A stretch of DNA of 17,396 bases from CAYXFD01 sp964464175 (GTDB lineage Bacteria > Cloacimonadota > Cloacimonadia > Cloacimonadales > JAJBBL01), in the NCBI GenBank assembly GCA_964464175.1, contig CAYXFD010000035.1:1-17396 (forward strand), written 5' to 3'. Shown piece by piece: positions 15,168 through 17,396 of this stretch (positions are counted from its first letter, which is position 1; each line of letters begins with the position of its first letter). Below the pieces are notes generated by a model. The model was given only the letters and a program-made list of their open reading frames with translations, was not told the origin of the DNA and made no database searches. Both the position numbers and the translations under genes were made by a program.

Positions 15168-15368
15168 ATGAAAAACATTCTGCATTCAAACTGCTATTCT
15201 AATCAAGGTTTACTTCTTGATACAGAAAGAATTGGTGACAAGGGAATTTCAGAATGTCCTAACTGCGGAAGTGCGACAGGTAAAACGCTAACCACGTTTT
15301 GGCGCTGCATATCGGGAAATCCTTTTGCAAAGTCAATGTTATTGCATCTTTTTGAAAATACTCTTTGA
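15168..15368 (+). pseudogene. Decayed gene start with zinc-ribbon, RES/HEPN-associated N-terminal type
   Basis: A short open frame beginning MKNIL and running to a stop at 15368. The segment SNCYSNQGL, then ECPNCGSATGKTLT, looks like the zinc-binding N-terminal domain found before RES-type toxins and some HEPN proteins ('CPNCGS..GKKLT'). The expected first Cys pair is reduced to one cysteine, and after GKTLT the sequence no longer resembles the family and soon stops. I read it as the 5' remnant of a defence or toxin gene. It could also be a chance frame. It lies 27 nt after the nuclease-like gene and faces the DUF2971 gene; 15369-15475 holds nothing I can name. Confidence 0.35.
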
Positions 15369-15475
15369 GTGTCGCCATTTTCACTCCTGCTCTGGTTGTC
15401 TAACATATTTCTCACTTGGCAGTGTGGATGGCAGCGGAACACTGGTCAGGTGAAGAAAATGGTCGTGCATTGTTT

Positions 15476-16216
15476 TCAATAGACTGGGACCTTAGCCAAA
15501 AGAGACTGATGAACTTTAAAATTGAAACCGTATTTCTGCATGACATTTTTAACCAACCCCAAGAACCATTTTGGTGATTCTGGTGAAATATATACAGCCT
15601 CTATTAGCTCATTAAGATCAATCGATACTTTGTAACCAAATTCTTGATTAGGTAAACCTATTTGTATCTCTTTGTCGGTTATAGGTAAATCTTGGATAAG
15701 AGCTCGAAGTTCACGCTCATGCTCAAATGATCTACGCTTATAGACAAAAGGCCGCATCGTATTACCTTCAGGTAACCATTCATTTTCATAGTCGATATAA
15801 TGTACAATTCCAACATGTACATTTTCCGGTAAGCAATGCCTCAATCTCTTGTAAGTAGATTGAATGGCCACGGCTTCGTTTGTTTGGGCATACAACTTCC
15901 ACATGGCTGCGGATTCATATTCATTCATGTGCCAACAGTTTATGTATGTCCATTGTCTGCTCCACTCAGCTAACTCTGCCAACTGATCGATTTGTTGCTT
16001 TGTAATTTTAATATCACTATAGACAGTTGACCTTAACTTTATATTTGCATGCGAAGTTGCTCCTTCATATGGATCATCGAACAGGTCGCTTCTTGAAAAG
16101 AAGAGGTTTTGTGAAGAAAGCATCGAAACGTATTTGGTAAAATCCAAATATCGCCAGATCTTAATGCTTCTATCTGCCGGTGCTTGAAAGCAGGGATGAT
16201 CTTTTGGGGATGTCAT
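15476..16216 (-). CDS. DUF2971 family protein
   Basis: A 246-residue protein. The DUF2971 pattern is clear: 'IKIWRYLDFTKYVSMLSSQNLFFSRSD' early, then LFDDPYEG (45-52), and the 'INCWHMNEYESAAMWKLYA' segment around residues 92-110. 'KRRSFEHERELRALI' follows in the second half. The family's activity is not established by this sequence; an ADP-ribosyltransferase-like fold has been suggested for such proteins, and they are common in accessory and defence regions. No signal peptide or membrane segment is visible. ATG at 16216 is the only clear start, with no obvious ribosome site. It is on the strand opposite to the kinase operon, converging on the decayed zinc-ribbon fragment. Confidence 0.88.
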   Translation of the reverse strand: MTSPKDHPCFQAPADRSIKIWRYLDFTKYVSMLSSQNLFFSRSDLFDDPYEGATSHANIKLRSTVYSDIKITKQQIDQLAELAEWSRQWTYINCWHMNEYESAAMWKLYAQTNEAVAIQSTYKRLRHCLPENVHVGIVHYIDYENEWLPEGNTMRPFVYKRRSFEHERELRALIQDLPITDKEIQIGLPNQEFGYKVSIDLNELIEAVYISPESPKWFLGLVKNVMQKYGFNFKVHQSLLAKVPVY

Positions 16217-16433
16217 GTATTATCTCTGCACAACATAAGATTAGATGTACTAATAAAACAGCAAATGTTGCTCTCCAAGTCTACCTAATCTATGTTGCTC
16301 GTTAATTGTTATCTGTTTACTATTATTAAGTTTACGCATAATTTTTCCATATTTATTTACTTGTATACGTTGCTCATTTTGGCACTTAATCTAAAAATCG
16401 GCAGGTCTTCTTAGTCTCATCATTTACCTCTGT

Positions 16434-16510
16434 CCAAAATCTTACCGATAACGGGTAAGGCTATGTGCCGTTTTAATGGCATATAGCCTGTGTTATCGGT
16501 TGGATTTTGG
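16434..16510. repeat. 77-nt multi-part hairpin
   Basis: Three nested stems: CCAAAATC with GATTTTGG (8 bp), ACCGATAAC (16444-16452) with GTTATCGGT (16492-16500; 9 bp), and GGCTATGTGCC (16459-16469) with GGCATATAGCC (16478-16488; 11 bp with one wobble). Between the last two is an uneven internal loop (6 vs 3 nt), and the apex loop is 8 nt. The unequal loop and GTTATCG/CGATAAC boxes recall recombination sites, but it could be an RNA element. Confidence 0.75.
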
Positions 16511-16552
16511 AACTTCCTCATTTGCTTCCTTCTTTTTTACTACCACCAAAAT

Positions 16553-16594
16553 CAGCCGCGCGTTTTTTGCGTCGGCTGCATTTTTTGTTATGTG
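16553..16594 (-). repeat. attC-like hairpin directly after a stop codon
   Basis: Read on the minus strand, the stop codon is followed after one base by CACATAAC, an A run, then TGCAGCCGACGC, an A-rich loop and GCGCGGCTG: a 6+3 bp stem with a single bulged A. The layout (CATAAC box, spacer, GCAGCCGAC arm with a bulge) resembles the left part of integron attC sites. The matching GTTATG box on the other side is not found, so it may be degenerate, or only a transcription-end hairpin. Confidence 0.4.
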
Positions 16595-16595
16595 A

Positions 16596-17396
16596 CTAAA
16601 GTGTTTCACCTAACTCATTAGTCATTGCTCTATGAATCCGCTCCATGAGATAGCGAAACATTCTAAGGTCTGTCTTTTCATCACAATGCATTGACAGCTC
16701 TTCTGTTTCCATCATTAGCTGTCGAAATTCTTCTTCCAGAATTTTTCTTGGCATCATTTTTTTCATATTAGTTAACTTATCTAGCTTGCCTGAAATTCTT
16801 TCATACTCAATTGACGAGATACTGCCCTTCGAAATGCCGCGCCTGTTCTCCATCAGAAAAATTTCCATCATTTTTCGCATATCATTCAACTGAGATTGCA
16901 GTACATCAATTGCAAACGCTTCTTTATTGTCGCCTTCCAATGTCGGAATGCTTGCCGGATTGCTTAAAGCCATAAGACGTACAATAGAATTCACATTGCC
17001 CTGCTGACCCTCCGCAGCTTTCGTTGCAATAATTGCTGCTGTTAGGTCCCCCTGAGTTTGTAAAACATCATGATATTTCATGCCTCTATCATACTCTAGA
17101 TATCGTAATGGTCCGATATCAAAGATTTTGGGAGTTCCTTTTTCCTGAATTAAAACTACAGGTTTATCGAAAGCCTGCCGTATACCTAACTCAAAAAGCA
17201 CATTTGGATTGCGAGAACTTAAATCACAAATTGCTATAGGGGCGTCAATCAATTTCTTGAGGATGTCCAGATGTATAAAATTGGTTTCTTTTACCTCATC
17301 TGCTCGTCTGACTGTGAATTCAGTTTTTGCCACAGCGGGTTTTACGATATCTTCATATACTCGCAGGAAGTGTCCTTTGTCATAACCATCAGCATC
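16596..17396 (-). CDS. TIR/nucleoside 2-deoxyribosyltransferase-like fold protein, partial at right edge
   Basis: The open frame runs to the window end (266 codons visible); a GTG at 17333 is internal, because the upstream sequence 'FLRVYEDIVKPAV' already fits the family. The core reads RRADEV, then ILKKLIDAPIAICDLSSRNPNVLFELG, with the conserved glutamate in NPNVLFELG, and 'KPVVLIQEKG', 'IFDIGPLRYLEYD'. This is the fold shared by nucleoside deoxyribosyltransferase-like and TIR-like proteins that cleave glycosidic bonds of nucleotides. In defence settings such domains often serve as NAD- or nucleotide-degrading effectors, an inference here. The C-terminal ~140 residues are helical and charged, with a possible coiled coil around 'LQSQLNDMRKMMEIFLMENRR'. 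It is on the same strand as DUF2971 but separated from it by 379 bp. Confidence 0.82.
   Translation of the reverse strand, partial: DADGYDKGHFLRVYEDIVKPAVAKTEFTVRRADEVKETNFIHLDILKKLIDAPIAICDLSSRNPNVLFELGIRQAFDKPVVLIQEKGTPKIFDIGPLRYLEYDRGMKYHDVLQTQGDLTAAIIATKAAEGQQGNVNSIVRLMALSNPASIPTLEGDNKEAFAIDVLQSQLNDMRKMMEIFLMENRRGISKGSISSIEYERISGKLDKLTNMKKMMPRKILEEEFRQLMMETEELSMHCDEKTDLRMFRYLMERIHRAMTNELGETL

Larger units (their letters stand above)
16217..16595. other. 379-bp non-coding gap with two large hairpins
   Basis: Lies between two minus-strand genes. 16217-16430 is AT-rich and should hold the DUF2971 promoter, which I cannot place. The rest holds the 77-nt hairpin (16434-16510) and the attC-like hairpin (16553-16594). 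Confidence 0.65.

Noticed and set aside
15203..15442. Minus-strand open frame of 79 codons
   Set aside because: Lies opposite the zinc-ribbon fragment and in a convergent gap; no recognisable motif or ribosome site.

Overview
The window looks like a piece of a bacterial genome from the Fibrobacteres-Chlorobi-Bacteroidetes neighbourhood, most plausibly a Cloacimonadota-type organism. The main clue is the secreted protein at 7253-8665, which has a fibronectin-like domain and a FlgD-like 'NNYPNPFNP' C-terminal sorting module typical of those lineages. This placement is an inference from protein style. No rRNA or tRNA gene is present to confirm it.

Region 1 (1-4369, all minus strand) is a tightly packed operon. 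In transcription order it encodes a family 2 glycosyltransferase, a small AhpD/carboxymuconolactone-decarboxylase-like protein, an ArsS-type radical SAM protein, a CofC-like transferase, a DUF547 secreted protein and a mercuric-reductase-like flavoprotein cut by the window edge. This is the recognisable arsenosugar-biosynthesis-associated gene set (TIGR04283, TIGR04169, TIGR04167, TIGR04282 families). Genes overlap by 4-8 nt or are separated by a few bases. The arsenite methyltransferase ArsM is not in the window.

Region 2 (4370-11720) is a repeat-rich accessory stretch with short genes in both orientations: a P-loop nucleotide kinase-like protein, three GNAT acetyltransferases, the secreted sorting-domain protein, and a two-gene module (a DUF6978-like protein plus a DUF1828/DUF1829 protein). 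Long non-coding gaps hold at least five copies of a ~60 bp repeat family, a perfect 16-bp-stem palindrome, and a ~60 bp direct repeat that brackets the two-gene module.

Region 3 (11721-17396) resembles a defence island. It opens with the N-terminal nuclease domain of a type I restriction HsdR whose helicase part is missing. A plus-strand operon of three genes follows, joined by 1-nt TAATG overlaps: a soluble Hanks-type Ser/Thr kinase, a 402-aa protein I do not recognise (predicted barrel-like), and a 243-aa protein with a PD-(D/E)xK-like signature split by a winged-helix-like insert. This trio is the best candidate here for an undescribed system. After it come a decayed zinc-ribbon gene start, a minus-strand DUF2971 gene, a 77-nt hairpin, an attC-like hairpin next to a stop codon, and a minus-strand gene of the TIR/nucleoside-deoxyribosyltransferase-like fold that runs off the right edge. 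No integrase, transposase or tRNA was found to explain how the island arrived.
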